A DNA stretch of 64,000 nucleotides from JAXGZG01 sp040771825 (GTDB taxonomy: Bacteria > Bacillota > Sulfobacillia > Fermentithermobacillales > Fermentithermobacillaceae): NCBI GenBank assembly GCA_040771825.1, contig JAXGZG010000003.1:310001-374000 (forward strand), given 5' to 3'. This document shows, piece after piece, positions 25,900-34,848 of this stretch (positions are counted from its first letter, which is position 1; every line of letters starts with the position of its first letter). A program made the position numbers and the translations under genes. Below the pieces are notes generated by a model that searched no databases, was not told the origin of the DNA, and saw only the letters and a list, made by a program, of their open reading frames with translations.

Positions 25900-27294
25900 C
25901 TATCTTGTGATGAGATGCAAAGGTTTTCCCAAAACGCCGTGAAACGCTTCCTGAACTGCTTCCGACAGCGTCGGATGGGCGTGAATCATCTCTGCTGCAT
26001 CATTGGCGCAGAGGCCCGCTTTCATGGCAAGGGCCCCTTCATGAATGAGATCGTCGGCGTGAGCCCCTAAGATGTGCATCCCCAGAACCTTCCCAGTAGC
26101 CCGGTCTCCCACAATCTTCACGAAGCCTTCGGTCTCTCCCATGGAAAGGGCCCGCCCGTTGGCGCCAAATGGGAACTTCGAGACCACTGCGTCAAACCCT
26201 CGTTCTTTTGCCTGTGATTCTCCAAGACCCACCGAAGCGCACTCAGGAATGGAAAACACACACGAAGGAATCACCGAGTAATCCATAGGCGTTGGGTTCC
26301 CAAAGATGTTCTCCATGGCAACCAATCCCTCTGCCGACGCCCCGTGAGCCAAGAAGGTCTTCCCCACCACGTCGCCAACAGCGTAGATGCCGGGAACGTT
26401 GGTTTCCATTTTGTCGTTAACCTGAATACCTCGCCTATCGTGCTGAATTCCAAGAGCCGTCAAATCGATTTCGCCGAAGTTGGGGGCCCTTCCCACAGCC
26501 AGAAGCACCTTGTCGGCCCGGAACTCCTTAGTCTTTCCATCCTTGGTGCCGGCCAGGATGACCTTTTCTTCGCCCTCTTGGCGGATTTCCTTGGCAGACG
26601 TCTCCAGATTCACAGTGATACCCTTTCTCCTAAAGAGCATGGTCAAACGCCTGGAAATCTCGTCGTCCACCACAGGCAGAATCTGCGGCATGATCTCTAT
26701 GATGTCGACTTTCGAGCCAAAGGCGTTCCAGATGCAGGCAAATTCCACACCCAATACGCCCCCGCCTATGACCGCTAGCCTTCTTGGGACTTCGTCGAAA
26801 CACAGGGCGTCATCTGACGACACGGTATGGGCGAGACTTTCAGGGGATAGCGGGATGAGCCTAGGAGAAGAACCTGTGGCCAAGATGATGTTCTTGGTTT
26901 CTAGGACCTCAACCGAACCGTCGGGCTTGTGCACTTCGACTTTGCCCGGGGAAGGCACCTTTGCCCAACCGCTGTGTACCGCCACCCCGTTCCGCTTCAG
27001 AAGCCCCTCGACCCCCGTAACAAGCTGCTTGACGGTGCGATCCTTGTGAGCCATTACGCCAGAAAGGTTCAACTGGGCTTCACCGGCCAAGACTCCAAAC
27101 CGGGCGGCATCCTTCACGGCGTTTAGGGTGTGGGCAGAGTGCACAAGAGCCTTGGTAGGGATACAGCCCACGTTGAGACAAGTGCCCCCTAACTTAGCCC
27201 CTTCCACTAACCCTATCTTTCCGCCCAGATGAGCGCCTTTTATGGCGGCCACATAGCCTCCGGGGCCGCCTCCTATCACAATGACGTCAAACAC
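25900..27294 (-). CDS. lpdA: Dihydrolipoyl dehydrogenase (E3, L-protein)
   Basis: 464 residues. FAD-binding VIVIGGGPGGYVAAI at the N-terminus is followed by the redox-active disulphide C39/C44 in GGTCLNVGCIPTKAL, the NAD site VIGGGVLGVEFACIW, the second FAD motif GIYAVGDVVG and the C-terminal HAHPTLSEAVQEAF with the active-site His and Glu. GTG 27294 has GAGGAGGAG upstream. It reoxidises dihydrolipoyl-GcvH; with the gcv genes next door and no 2-oxoacid dehydrogenase in view, the glycine cleavage complex is its likely partner. Confidence 0.97.
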   Translation of the reverse strand: MFDVIVIGGGPGGYVAAIKGAHLGGKIGLVEGAKLGGTCLNVGCIPTKALVHSAHTLNAVKDAARFGVLAGEAQLNLSGVMAHKDRTVKQLVTGVEGLLKRNGVAVHSGWAKVPSPGKVEVHKPDGSVEVLETKNIILATGSSPRLIPLSPESLAHTVSSDDALCFDEVPRRLAVIGGGVLGVEFACIWNAFGSKVDIIEIMPQILPVVDDEISRRLTMLFRRKGITVNLETSAKEIRQEGEEKVILAGTKDGKTKEFRADKVLLAVGRAPNFGEIDLTALGIQHDRRGIQVNDKMETNVPGIYAVGDVVGKTFLAHGASAEGLVAMENIFGNPTPMDYSVIPSCVFSIPECASVGLGESQAKERGFDAVVSKFPFGANGRALSMGETEGFVKIVGDRATGKVLGMHILGAHADDLIHEGALAMKAGLCANDAAEMIHAHPTLSEAVQEAFHGVLGKPLHLITR

Positions 27295-27306
27295 AATGAC
27301 TCCTCC

Positions 27307-28149
27307 TCAATACAGTTCCTCGTTGAGCCTTCCTCTTTCAATGGTCCACCTTCGGCTGCCGTACTTCTCAGCCGCTAGCGCAGCACTCTCAGAAGACTCC
27401 TCCGCCGTCAGTTGCCCGGGCTCCATTTCCCAGCCCAGCATCGATTCGAATCCCCTGCAGATAGCCGACTCTAGTTCGGACCTGGACACTTGACGCCCCA
27501 AAGCTTGCGAAACCCCTGCAGCCTTGCGGGCCAGCATGGTGGCAGCCCTAGAAGCGTGTTCAGGAGACGAAGTCCGCAGACATCCCACTATCTTCTGGGC
27601 ATCGAAACTAAAGGGAATCGACCCGTGCTGCAAAATGATGCCGTTCTTTCGGTTTTGAGCCGAACCTATAACCTTCTTCTGGGAAACGATTATCTCAAAC
27701 CACGACGGGGCCGAGAAACACGCCGCCTGCCGGAACCTTGTGTCTCTGGAGGTAACCCCGTGTTCAAGCGCTGCTATATGGGCGGGCAGCCCGAGATTCC
27801 GAAGCCCCTCTACTAAGGCTGTGGATATCTCGTAGTAGGTCTCCAACACAGAACCCCGCAAATCCTTCTCGGGGATAACCACACTGTAGGTCAACTCGTC
27901 GTCGTGAAGAACCGCTTTACCGCCCGTAGACCTTCTTACAAGATCCACGCCTGCCCCTTCTAGTCCCGCCAAGTTAACTTCTTTGTTTACATCCTGAAAG
28001 TACCCTAGGGATAGGCAGGCGGGATCCCACTGGTAGAACCGAAGGGTCGGCGGTACTTCTCCCCGCCCGCAGGCCCTTTGAATTGCTTCATCCACCGCCA
28101 TGTTATCGTAGCCTTTCAACGGCCCGTCTGAAATGTATCTGACTTTCAC
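27307..28149 (-). CDS. lipM: Octanoyltransferase / lipoate-protein ligase family (LipM-like)
   Basis: 280 residues. The BPL_LplA fold shows VRRSTGGKAVLHDDELTYSV, then C144 in QAACFSAPSWFEI and K159 in KKVIGSAQNRKNGIILQHGS. The Cys in this position is the acyl-accepting nucleophile of LipM octanoyltransferases (B. subtilis type), and true ATP-dependent ligases lack it. It would load octanoyl from ACP onto GcvH. Its ATG overlaps the preceding radical-SAM stop by four bases, so the two are translationally coupled. A ligase role cannot be fully excluded. Confidence 0.85.
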   Translation of the reverse strand: MKVRYISDGPLKGYDNMAVDEAIQRACGRGEVPPTLRFYQWDPACLSLGYFQDVNKEVNLAGLEGAGVDLVRRSTGGKAVLHDDELTYSVVIPEKDLRGSVLETYYEISTALVEGLRNLGLPAHIAALEHGVTSRDTRFRQAACFSAPSWFEIIVSQKKVIGSAQNRKNGIILQHGSIPFSFDAQKIVGCLRTSSPEHASRAATMLARKAAGVSQALGRQVSRSELESAICRGFESMLGWEMEPGQLTAEESSESAALAAEKYGSRRWTIERGRLNEELY

Positions 28150-29174
28150 CGAGATTGACCTCCTTCCAACGCCAACCGAGAATCATCCGGCGAAAGGCCG
28201 CTTTCTAGAAGACTCTCTCTGGCCTCGCCGGGGGATAGCTCCCTTGGATAGTTCATCATAACCTGCCCGGGACGCTCGTTGTAATAGGGTCTGTTACAGC
28301 CGAGACACCCTGACGTCATGAAGGGCCGCCCTTGGCGAATCTCTTCATAGACCAAGGGATCTTCCACGGTAATCCTGCAGATCTTGCCGTCTAGAAACTC
28401 TATGGCCCTAACATCGCCGCCTCGTTTCAAAAAATAGGCGGCCAGCTGGATCCTGCGATAGTGAGAGACCTCCGGAGAAGCGACCTTCTCCATCTCGGTC
28501 CCTCTCACCGGGGTAAATGAAAACATGCCCACGGTGACGCCGTTCTCTTTTGCCCTAGACAAAGCCCTAACCATATCCTCTTCAGTCTCGCCTAACCCGG
28601 CGATAAAGTGAGTGGACACCCTCCCCGGCCAAAGTCCCGACGCCTCGCACAAGACTTTCCAGGCAGACTCCAGAGAACCCTTTTTGACTTTGGCATAGGC
28701 ATTGGAAGTGACAGCGTCTATAGGCAGACCGACATTTGAGGCGCCTGCTTCGAAGAAGGCCCTCACCCTAGCAAGAGAGTAGGGTGACGCGCACGCACTA
28801 ATAGGGATTTTGGGGGACATAGCCCGCACGCTGCGGATAAAATCCAGAACCGACTGTGTGCCTTGGGGACACTCTACGGTCTGGGCGCACACCCTGCGGA
28901 AGATCCCGCCCCTAAGCCCGGCTGCCAAGGGGCCCTCCAGTTGGCTCCAAGAATAATCGGGCCAGACAACCCGAGACAGATGATTGCGTAGGCTCCTTGA
29001 GCTCCTGGCCTGGGAACAGAAAGCGCAATCGTTGACGCACTTGTCCCCAAACAGGAAATGAGCTGTAGTGGGCGCCTCCAATGCTTTGGCTTTGGATAAC
29101 CCCAGCAAAACCGCTGTTCCTAACGATACTCCGGCACTCTCAATCAAAAGCGCAACACTCTTCTCTCCTGACAA
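28146..29174 (-). CDS. Radical SAM protein, LipS2-like subunit of lipoyl synthase
   Basis: 342 residues related to biotin synthase-type radical SAM enzymes. The [4Fe-4S]-SAM cluster motif is C46-x3-C50-x2-C53 (CVNDCAFC). A second cysteine pair near the C-terminus (SGCLGCNRPYYNERPG) could hold an auxiliary iron-sulphur cluster. This layout fits LipS2 of the two-subunit LipS1/LipS2 lipoyl synthase known from archaea and some bacteria. Overlap with the partner gene (35 bases) and with lipM (4 bases) supports a role in inserting sulphur into octanoyl-GcvH. The assignment is from motifs and context, not alignment. Confidence 0.75.
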   Translation of the reverse strand: MSGEKSVALLIESAGVSLGTAVLLGLSKAKALEAPTTAHFLFGDKCVNDCAFCSQARSSRSLRNHLSRVVWPDYSWSQLEGPLAAGLRGGIFRRVCAQTVECPQGTQSVLDFIRSVRAMSPKIPISACASPYSLARVRAFFEAGASNVGLPIDAVTSNAYAKVKKGSLESAWKVLCEASGLWPGRVSTHFIAGLGETEEDMVRALSRAKENGVTVGMFSFTPVRGTEMEKVASPEVSHYRRIQLAAYFLKRGGDVRAIEFLDGKICRITVEDPLVYEEIRQGRPFMTSGCLGCNRPYYNERPGQVMMNYPRELSPGEARESLLESGLSPDDSRLALEGGQSR

Positions 29175-30012
29175 TGCTTAAACCCTTGGATTGGGCCAGG
29201 GCCAGCGCCTGGGAGTGAGGCATTACGATTCTGTCGACACCGGCCAAGACCGCCAGGGAATCAAGGTCCCGCCTGTATCGGCCCCGGGGCCTCATGCAGC
29301 CCAAAGATATGTCCAGAGAGGGGCTCTTTGCCCTAGCCCACGCCAAAACCTTGGCCACTTCCTCTACTGGAGGAGGCGGAACGTTCTCCCAAAGCGTCCC
29401 TTTGGTGGGTATGAACACGATGAAAATGACTCGCTTTACTCCCTCGGAAAGGAGGAAATCCAAAGCCTCATACTCTCCCGCTACGGTCCCTTTTCTGAGG
29501 CCCACCAGAATGTGGGGAACCACTTCGGCTTTGCCGCTAGATAGAGCCCGGAAGGTTCTGATGTAATCATCTTTGGTCCATTTGCCCTTGAAGGCTTGGG
29601 AAATCGCCTGATCATCCGAGACGAAATCGAAAGAGACTACCGTGGCCGCTTGGGCTATCTTCCGAGCCGTCTCTTGGTCGGTCACACCGGGGTGAACGTT
29701 GAGCCTAAACTCCCCGAGGCTTTTCACCCAATCGAGACATGGGGCCAAAGGCACCCGGCCGTCTGTGTCGCACCCTCCCGAAATCAGCAGACTAGAAGGT
29801 TTATGTTGCGCCAGCCGAGTCTCTAGATCCTTGACATCCACCATGTGGCGAAGATAGTGACCGCCGCAATGGGAACACCCAAGAGGGCACGCCTTTCCGG
29901 TCACGCTGACTGCCATGGTCTTGACCGGATAGACTGCCAGCAATGCATCAGGGCGGCAACGGCGCCTGGCAGTATAGGCCTTGTCCAGATATTTGTCTAA
30001 TTCCGTGTTCAG
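29140..30012 (-). CDS. Radical SAM protein, LipS1-like subunit of lipoyl synthase
   Basis: The frame has C-x3-C-x2-C in GKACPLGCSHCGGHYL, then LISGGCDTDGRVPL, HILVGLRKGTVAGEYEAL and a C-terminal GCMRPRGRYRRDLDSLA. With ordinary start codons it begins at TTG 29943, only 18 residues before the cluster motif and without a ribosome site. The frame is open upstream and reads like the missing helix (TELDKYLDKAYTARRRC...), to a CTG at 30012 that lies about ten bases after GAGAGGAG. I therefore choose CTG 30012. It pairs with the next gene as a LipS1/LipS2-like enzyme; no LipA is present in the window. Confidence 0.68.
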   Translation of the reverse strand: MNTELDKYLDKAYTARRRCRPDALLAVYPVKTMAVSVTGKACPLGCSHCGGHYLRHMVDVKDLETRLAQHKPSSLLISGGCDTDGRVPLAPCLDWVKSLGEFRLNVHPGVTDQETARKIAQAATVVSFDFVSDDQAISQAFKGKWTKDDYIRTFRALSSGKAEVVPHILVGLRKGTVAGEYEALDFLLSEGVKRVIFIVFIPTKGTLWENVPPPPVEEVAKVLAWARAKSPSLDISLGCMRPRGRYRRDLDSLAVLAGVDRIVMPHSQALALAQSKGLSIVRREECCAFD

Positions 30013-30095
30013 GGTCCAATGGCTCCTCTCTCACCCGGCATGAAAACCCCTGGCCACAATCCTAGGCTCTTTTCTATCTAGTCATCTAGAACAGT

Positions 30096-30129
30096 CCGTC
30101 GGGAGAAGAATCTGACCTTCTCCCGACGG
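30096..30129 (-). terminator. Hairpin ending the gcv operon
   Basis: CCGTCGGGAGAAG pairs perfectly with CTTCTCCCGACGG around an 8-base loop, 46 bases after the gcvPB stop and 84 bases before the LipS1-like start. No long T-run follows on the minus strand, so some read-through into the lip genes is possible. Confidence 0.75.
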
Positions 30130-30174
30130 TACCCCACTCTATTGTGTCAGTGGCGCATAGTCGCGCCGATTTCC

Positions 30175-31644
30175 CTAGTCAGCCACTTCCTTCTTCCAGC
30201 GAAGCCTCGGGTTCTTGGCTGCTCCCGCTTCATCGAGCCTCCCTACCACTGTGGTATGAGGCGCGGTGCGAAGTTTCTCAGGATCCCTGTAAGCTTCCTT
30301 GGCTATCTCAATCATAGCGTCGGCGAAGTAGTCCAAAGTCTCCTTGGACTCGGTCTCCGTGGGCTCGATCATGATAGCCTCGTCTACGATAAGCGGGAAG
30401 TAGTTGGTGGGCGGGTGCACGCCGTAATCCAGAAGGCGCTTGGAGATATCCATGGTGTGGACTCCCGTCTCCTTCTTGATGCGCTGAGGCGACACCACAA
30501 ACTCGTGCATGCAGTGGCGATCGTAAGGCAGGTCGTAGTCCCCTGCTATCCTTCGCATGATGTAGTTAGCGTTCAAGACAGCGTCCTCGCTAACCTTCCT
30601 AAGGCCGTCGGGCCCAATGGACCGGATATAGGTGTACGCCTTGACCATGACCAGGAAGTTTCCGTAGAAAGCCCTCATCTGACCTATGGACTGAGGCCTA
30701 TTGTAGTCGAGACTATAGGTTTCCCCATCGTAGACTACAACCGGAACCGGTAGGAACGGGGCCAAGCGTTTCTTGACCGCCACAGGACCCGAACCCGGAC
30801 CTCCGCCGCCGTGAGGCGTGGCGAACGTCTTATGCAGATTAAAGTGCAGGACGTCGAACCCCATGTCCCCTGGCCGGGAGATGCCCAGGATTGCATTGGC
30901 GTTGGCACCGTCGTAGTACAGGAGCCCGCCCTTTCCGTGGACGATCTTCTGGATTTTCAGTATGTTCTCGTCGAAAAGCCCGAGAGTGTTGGGGTTTGTG
31001 AGCATGAGTCCCGCCACTGTCTCATCCATGACCTTCTCAAGAGCCTCAATGTCGACACCGCCCCTAGCGTCAGAGGGGATGGTCACGGTCTGAAAGCCGC
31101 CCAAAGCACCGGAAGCCGGGTTTGTGCCGTGAGATGCGTCGGGCACAAGAATCTTGGTCCGAGCTTTGTCGTTCCGGGACTGGTGATAGGCCTTGATGAT
31201 GTGGATTCCGGTCAATTCCCCGTGGGCTCCTGCGGCAGGCTGAAGGCTCACTTCATCCATGCCGGCTATCTCGGCCAAATACTCCTGGAGGTTGTACATG
31301 AGCTCCAATGCGCCCTGTACCGCTCGGGCCGGAGCGTAGGGGTGAATGTCTGTGAAACCTGGCAGGTTGGCGGCTTCTTCGTTAACTTTGGGGTTGTACT
31401 TCATGGTGCACGACCCAAGCGGGTAGAAGCCTATATCCACGCCGTGGTTCAGCTGAGATAGTCGTGTGAAGTGGCGCACCAAGTCAATCTCCGCCACCTC
31501 AGGAAGTTCCGGCGCCTCTTGCCGGAGTTCGCCCTCGGGAAGGAGCGCTTCCACAGAGACTACGGGTACCTCTAGTTCCGGCAGAGAGTAAGCCTTTCGG
31601 CCCGGGCTTGAGACTTCAAAAATCAAAGGCTCCAAACGTCTCAT
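30175..31644 (-). CDS. gcvPB: Glycine decarboxylase subunit 2 (P-protein, C-terminal half)
   Basis: 489 residues; the PLP lysine lies in HFNLHKTFATPHGGGGPG (about K272). Other family blocks are LSQLNHGVDIGFYPLGSCTM, VSLQPAAGAHGELTGIHIIK and DASHGTNPASGA. It forms the alpha2beta2 P-protein with GcvPA, which decarboxylates glycine and passes aminomethyl to lipoyl-GcvH. It overlaps gcvPA by four bases (ATGA) and ends the riboswitch-controlled operon. Confidence 0.97.
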   Translation of the reverse strand: MRRLEPLIFEVSSPGRKAYSLPELEVPVVSVEALLPEGELRQEAPELPEVAEIDLVRHFTRLSQLNHGVDIGFYPLGSCTMKYNPKVNEEAANLPGFTDIHPYAPARAVQGALELMYNLQEYLAEIAGMDEVSLQPAAGAHGELTGIHIIKAYHQSRNDKARTKILVPDASHGTNPASGALGGFQTVTIPSDARGGVDIEALEKVMDETVAGLMLTNPNTLGLFDENILKIQKIVHGKGGLLYYDGANANAILGISRPGDMGFDVLHFNLHKTFATPHGGGGPGSGPVAVKKRLAPFLPVPVVVYDGETYSLDYNRPQSIGQMRAFYGNFLVMVKAYTYIRSIGPDGLRKVSEDAVLNANYIMRRIAGDYDLPYDRHCMHEFVVSPQRIKKETGVHTMDISKRLLDYGVHPPTNYFPLIVDEAIMIEPTETESKETLDYFADAMIEIAKEAYRDPEKLRTAPHTTVVGRLDEAGAAKNPRLRWKKEVAD

Positions 31645-32975
31645 GCCAATCCCTCCAATCCGGCTACAAGTTCGTCCATGTCTTTCTTGGTCCTCTTCTC
31701 AGTAACCGCTATCAACAGTGAATCCTTAAGTTCGGGGTATGCCCTTCCCAAGGGATAGCCCGCCAGTATCTTCTTGTCCAGAAGCGATTGGACTACTTTC
31801 TCGGGGTCAACCGGGCATTTGACGGCGAACTCGTTGAAGAACGGATTCTTGGAGACGCTGTATCCCGGTATTTTGGAGATACGGTCCGCCAAGTAGTGAG
31901 CCTTCCTCAGGCAGTGCTCACCGAGATCCTTGATGCCCTCCTTGCCAAGCCAAGACAGGTAGACCGTGGCTGCAAGGGCGTTAAGAGCTTCGTTAGAACA
32001 GATGTTAGACGTAGCCCTATCTCTTCTTATGTGCTGCTCGCGGGTTTGAAGCGTCAGCACGAAGCCCCGCTGGCCGCGGACATCGTTGGTCATGCCCACA
32101 AGCCGACCGGGCATGCGGCGCAGGTACCTATCGGTAACGGCAAGCACGCCCAGGTAGGGACCGCCATAACCCATGGGGTTTCCAAACACCTGTCCTTCTC
32201 CTACAACTATGTCGGCGCCGTACTGGGAGGGCGGCCTCAAGACTCCTAAAGTCATTGGATTTGCCGAGACTATGAGGGTGGCCCCCGCCGCCTTAACTCT
32301 GGCTGAGATTTCGTCGACAGGCTCCAGGTTCCCCAGGAAGTTAGGTTGCTGAACGAGCACGCTGGCGACATCCTTGGATAGCATCTCATCCAGGGCTTTT
32401 AGCGAGGTGACGCCATTTTCCATGGGGATACTGGCAACGTCTATATCGTGACCCGCCGAGTAGGTCTTGGTGACCGTTAGGGTCTCAGGGTGGACCGTTT
32501 GGGAGACGAGAGCCTTCTTCCGCCTGGTAAGCCCCGAGGCGATTGTCACAGACTCGGCGGCGGCCGACGCCCCGTCGTACATTGAAGCGTTAGAAGCGGC
32601 CATTCCGGTAAGTTCGCATATCATCGTCTGATACTCGAATATTGATTGAAGCACCGCTTGGCTGATTTCTGGCTGGTATGGTGTGTAAGCCGTGTAAAAC
32701 TCAGAACGGCCCAAGACATGGCGCACTACTGAGGGGATGTAGTGGTCGTATGCTCCCGCCCCTATGAAACAAGCGTAGTCCTTAGAGACATTTTTCTCGG
32801 AAAGTCCCTTTAGGTGCTTGGCCACGTCGTACTCGCTAAGGGCTCCCGGAACATCAAGCTGCCCTTTGAAGCGCAGTTCGTGAGGGATATCGCCAAAGAG
32901 TTCATCCAGCGACTTGACGCCGATGGTCTTTAGCATCTGCTCCCTGTCTTTTGCCGTATTAGGCAGGAAATCCAT
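31641..32975 (-). CDS. gcvPA: Glycine decarboxylase subunit 1 (P-protein, N-terminal half)
   Basis: 444 residues from ATG 32975, which shares one base with the gcvH stop (TAATG) and has AGGAAGGCGG upstream; a longer frame to 33074 lies inside gcvH and is not used. It begins MDFLPNTAKDREQMLKTIGV and contains CFIGAGAYDHYIPSVV, FYTAYTPYQPEISQA, SMYDGASAAAE, GQVFGNPMGYGGPYLG and TSNICSNEALNALA, all typical of GcvPA. It lacks the PLP lysine, which GcvPB supplies. The split arrangement is the Bacillota/archaeal form. Confidence 0.97.
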   Translation of the reverse strand: MDFLPNTAKDREQMLKTIGVKSLDELFGDIPHELRFKGQLDVPGALSEYDVAKHLKGLSEKNVSKDYACFIGAGAYDHYIPSVVRHVLGRSEFYTAYTPYQPEISQAVLQSIFEYQTMICELTGMAASNASMYDGASAAAESVTIASGLTRRKKALVSQTVHPETLTVTKTYSAGHDIDVASIPMENGVTSLKALDEMLSKDVASVLVQQPNFLGNLEPVDEISARVKAAGATLIVSANPMTLGVLRPPSQYGADIVVGEGQVFGNPMGYGGPYLGVLAVTDRYLRRMPGRLVGMTNDVRGQRGFVLTLQTREQHIRRDRATSNICSNEALNALAATVYLSWLGKEGIKDLGEHCLRKAHYLADRISKIPGYSVSKNPFFNEFAVKCPVDPEKVVQSLLDKKILAGYPLGRAYPELKDSLLIAVTEKRTKKDMDELVAGLEGLA

Positions 32976-33367
32976 TACTGACCGCCTTCCTCTTGGACAT
33001 GTTTCTCGTAGGCGGCAGCATCCAGCAAGGCATCGACCTCGGAAGGATCCTTCATCTCTATTGCGCAGACCCACCCCTCAGCGTGAGGATCCTCGTTGAT
33101 GAGCTCTGGCTGGTCGTTGAGTTTCTCGTTGACTTCCACGACCTCGCCTGTAACCGGAGTGTAGCAGTCGGAGACCGCTTTGACCGACTCTACGGTGCAG
33201 AAAACCTCGCCGCTTTTGAACTCTGTCCCTACCTCGGGGAGCTCCACGAACACGACGTCGCCCAAGGACTCCTGGGCAAAAGCGGTGATACCCAAGTACG
33301 CTCTGTTTCCTTCAACTCTTACATACTCGTGGGTCTTTTGATACCTCAAGTTGGCCGGATAACTCAT
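32975..33367 (-). CDS. gcvH: Glycine cleavage system H protein
   Basis: 130 residues; the lipoylation site is K63 in CTVESVKAVSDCYTPVTGEV. The rest matches the fold: KTHEYVRVEGNRAYLGITAF, AQESLGDVVFVELPEVG and a C-terminal ELINEDPHAEGW. GcvH shuttles the aminomethyl and reducing equivalents among P, T and L proteins, and in LipM-type organisms is also the first acceptor of octanoyl. Its start overlaps the gcvT stop (ATGA), and its stop overlaps the gcvPA start, indicating tight coupling. Confidence 0.98.
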   Translation of the reverse strand: MSYPANLRYQKTHEYVRVEGNRAYLGITAFAQESLGDVVFVELPEVGTEFKSGEVFCTVESVKAVSDCYTPVTGEVVEVNEKLNDQPELINEDPHAEGWVCAIEMKDPSEVDALLDAAAYEKHVQEEGGQ

Positions 33368-34488
33368 TTCTTCTTAGCCTCCCTACGATAAAATGGCATC
33401 TTGGTTACTTCGGACATGACCTTCTTGCCCCGGATTTCGATGGCAAGCTTGGTGCCCACTTGGCTGTAGTCTACAGGAACATAGGCCATGGCCAAGTATT
33501 TGTCCAAGGTCGGGCAATAGTTTCCGGTAGTAATGTAACCGATCTCCTTGGCACCTGCTTCTTCAAACACTTTGTAGCCTGTGCGCGGGACCCCTCTATC
33601 GATCATGCGAAGTCCCACTAGTTTGGACTTGAGCCCCTTTTCGCGCTCTTCCATGAGAGCGTGAGCGCCTACAAAGTAAGTGCCTTTACCAAAGGTCACA
33701 AACTTGCCGAGCCCCGCTCCAAGCGGCCCATGGTTGGCGTCCAGCTCTTGGCCGTACAAGGGCATGGAAGCCTCAAACCGCAAAGTGTCCCTGGCCCCCA
33801 AACCTGCCGGAACTAGGCCATCGCCGTCATCGGCGTCCATGATAATCTCGAACAACTCCGGGCCTTCGTGGTCTTTGCAGTAGACTTCGAACCCGTCTTC
33901 CCCGGTGTAACCGGTCCTTGTGATGAGGCAGTCAAGCCCGCCCACATCTACGTGCTCGGCAGCGCGGTAGTACTTGAGTTCGGAAAGGGGGTATTTGGTC
34001 AGCCGCTGCAAAATCCTCTCGGAGTTGGGCCCTTGGAGAGCGACTTGTGCCATCTCCTTGGACTTGTTTGTGACGGTCACATCGTGGAAGTACTTGGCCA
34101 ATCCCGCTGCCCATTCATAGTCTTTGTCTATGTTCGATGCGTTGATGACCAGGAGATACCCGCCGTCTTGCAGACAGACGACCATCATATCGTCGACCAC
34201 TCCGCCGTTGGGATAGCACATAGGGCTGTACACTACCCGGCCAGGGGACCCTTTGGACATGTCGTTGGTGAGAAGCGCCTGCAGAAAGTCCAGGGCATTC
34301 TTCCCCTCAACCAAGAGTTCTCCCATGTCGGAGACGTCCCAGAGAGCAGCGGCTTTGCGGCACGCGTGGTGCTCTTCTTTGATGCTGGAATACTGCACCG
34401 GAAGGGCCCAGCCGCCGAAGTCGATGATCCTTCCGCCATACTTAAGGTGGGTCTCGTAAAGTGGTGTCTTTTTGAGTTCTTCTGCCAC
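33364..34488 (-). CDS. gcvT: Aminomethyltransferase (T protein)
   Basis: 374 residues beginning at GTG 34488 (GGAGGTGA 13 bases upstream, a little far; the ATG in between is out of frame). Blocks include HLKYGGRIIDFGGWALPVQY, WDVSDMGELLVEG, YTGEDGFEVYC and PLYGQELDANHGPLGAGLG, with the catalytic Asp in ALWDVSDMG-type context and a C-terminal barrel. It releases ammonia and hands the methylene to tetrahydrofolate. It is first in gcvT-H-PA-PB, directly behind the glycine riboswitch. Confidence 0.97.
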   Translation of the reverse strand: MAEELKKTPLYETHLKYGGRIIDFGGWALPVQYSSIKEEHHACRKAAALWDVSDMGELLVEGKNALDFLQALLTNDMSKGSPGRVVYSPMCYPNGGVVDDMMVVCLQDGGYLLVINASNIDKDYEWAAGLAKYFHDVTVTNKSKEMAQVALQGPNSERILQRLTKYPLSELKYYRAAEHVDVGGLDCLITRTGYTGEDGFEVYCKDHEGPELFEIIMDADDGDGLVPAGLGARDTLRFEASMPLYGQELDANHGPLGAGLGKFVTFGKGTYFVGAHALMEEREKGLKSKLVGLRMIDRGVPRTGYKVFEEAGAKEIGYITTGNYCPTLDKYLAMAYVPVDYSQVGTKLAIEIRGKKVMSEVTKMPFYRREAKKK

Positions 34489-34619
34489 CTTTAGTCATTC
34501 ACCTCCTGCGTATTGGATGACGCTTATATGGTTCCATTTGGGTTGTTCATCCCGAATGCCGAAGTTTCCTGCCGCTAGTCTTCCCCGCAAAGTAAATAAG
34601 GGACCGGAAAGCCAGGCGG

Positions 34620-34848
34620 CTTGCCATGTCCCTGTCCATTTACCTGAGAGAGTCCCTGCCGCAGATGAACGCAGCAAGTTGGCCCCTTTGGTGCCGTGCC
34701 GCTAAGCCCTCTTTGGATCGTGCGCCCGGCTCTCCAGAGATGCGTCCGGCAACGGTGTTTTTACCTGAGAGGTTCAGGCTTTCATGGCCCTTGCTCCTAC
34801 GGTGCCCGGTTAGCCGGGACTCTCCCGCTGCCATCATCCGCTCGGTAT
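34620..34848 (-). promoter_or_regulatory. Tandem glycine riboswitch
   Basis: On the minus strand two aptamers occur in series about 130 bases upstream of gcvT. Aptamer 1 has GCGGGAGAGTCCCGGC, then ACCGTAGGAGCAAG and ACCTCTCAGGTAAAAACACC; aptamer 2 has CTGGAGAGCCGGGCGC, then ACCAAAGGGGCCAAC and CTCTCAGGTAAATGGACAGG. These are the conserved glycine-riboswitch blocks (GGAGAG, CCGAAGGGGCAA-like, CTCTCAGG). Such elements usually turn the glycine cleavage operon on when glycine is plentiful. The segment 34489-34619 between it and gcvT is the expression platform. Confidence 0.95.
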
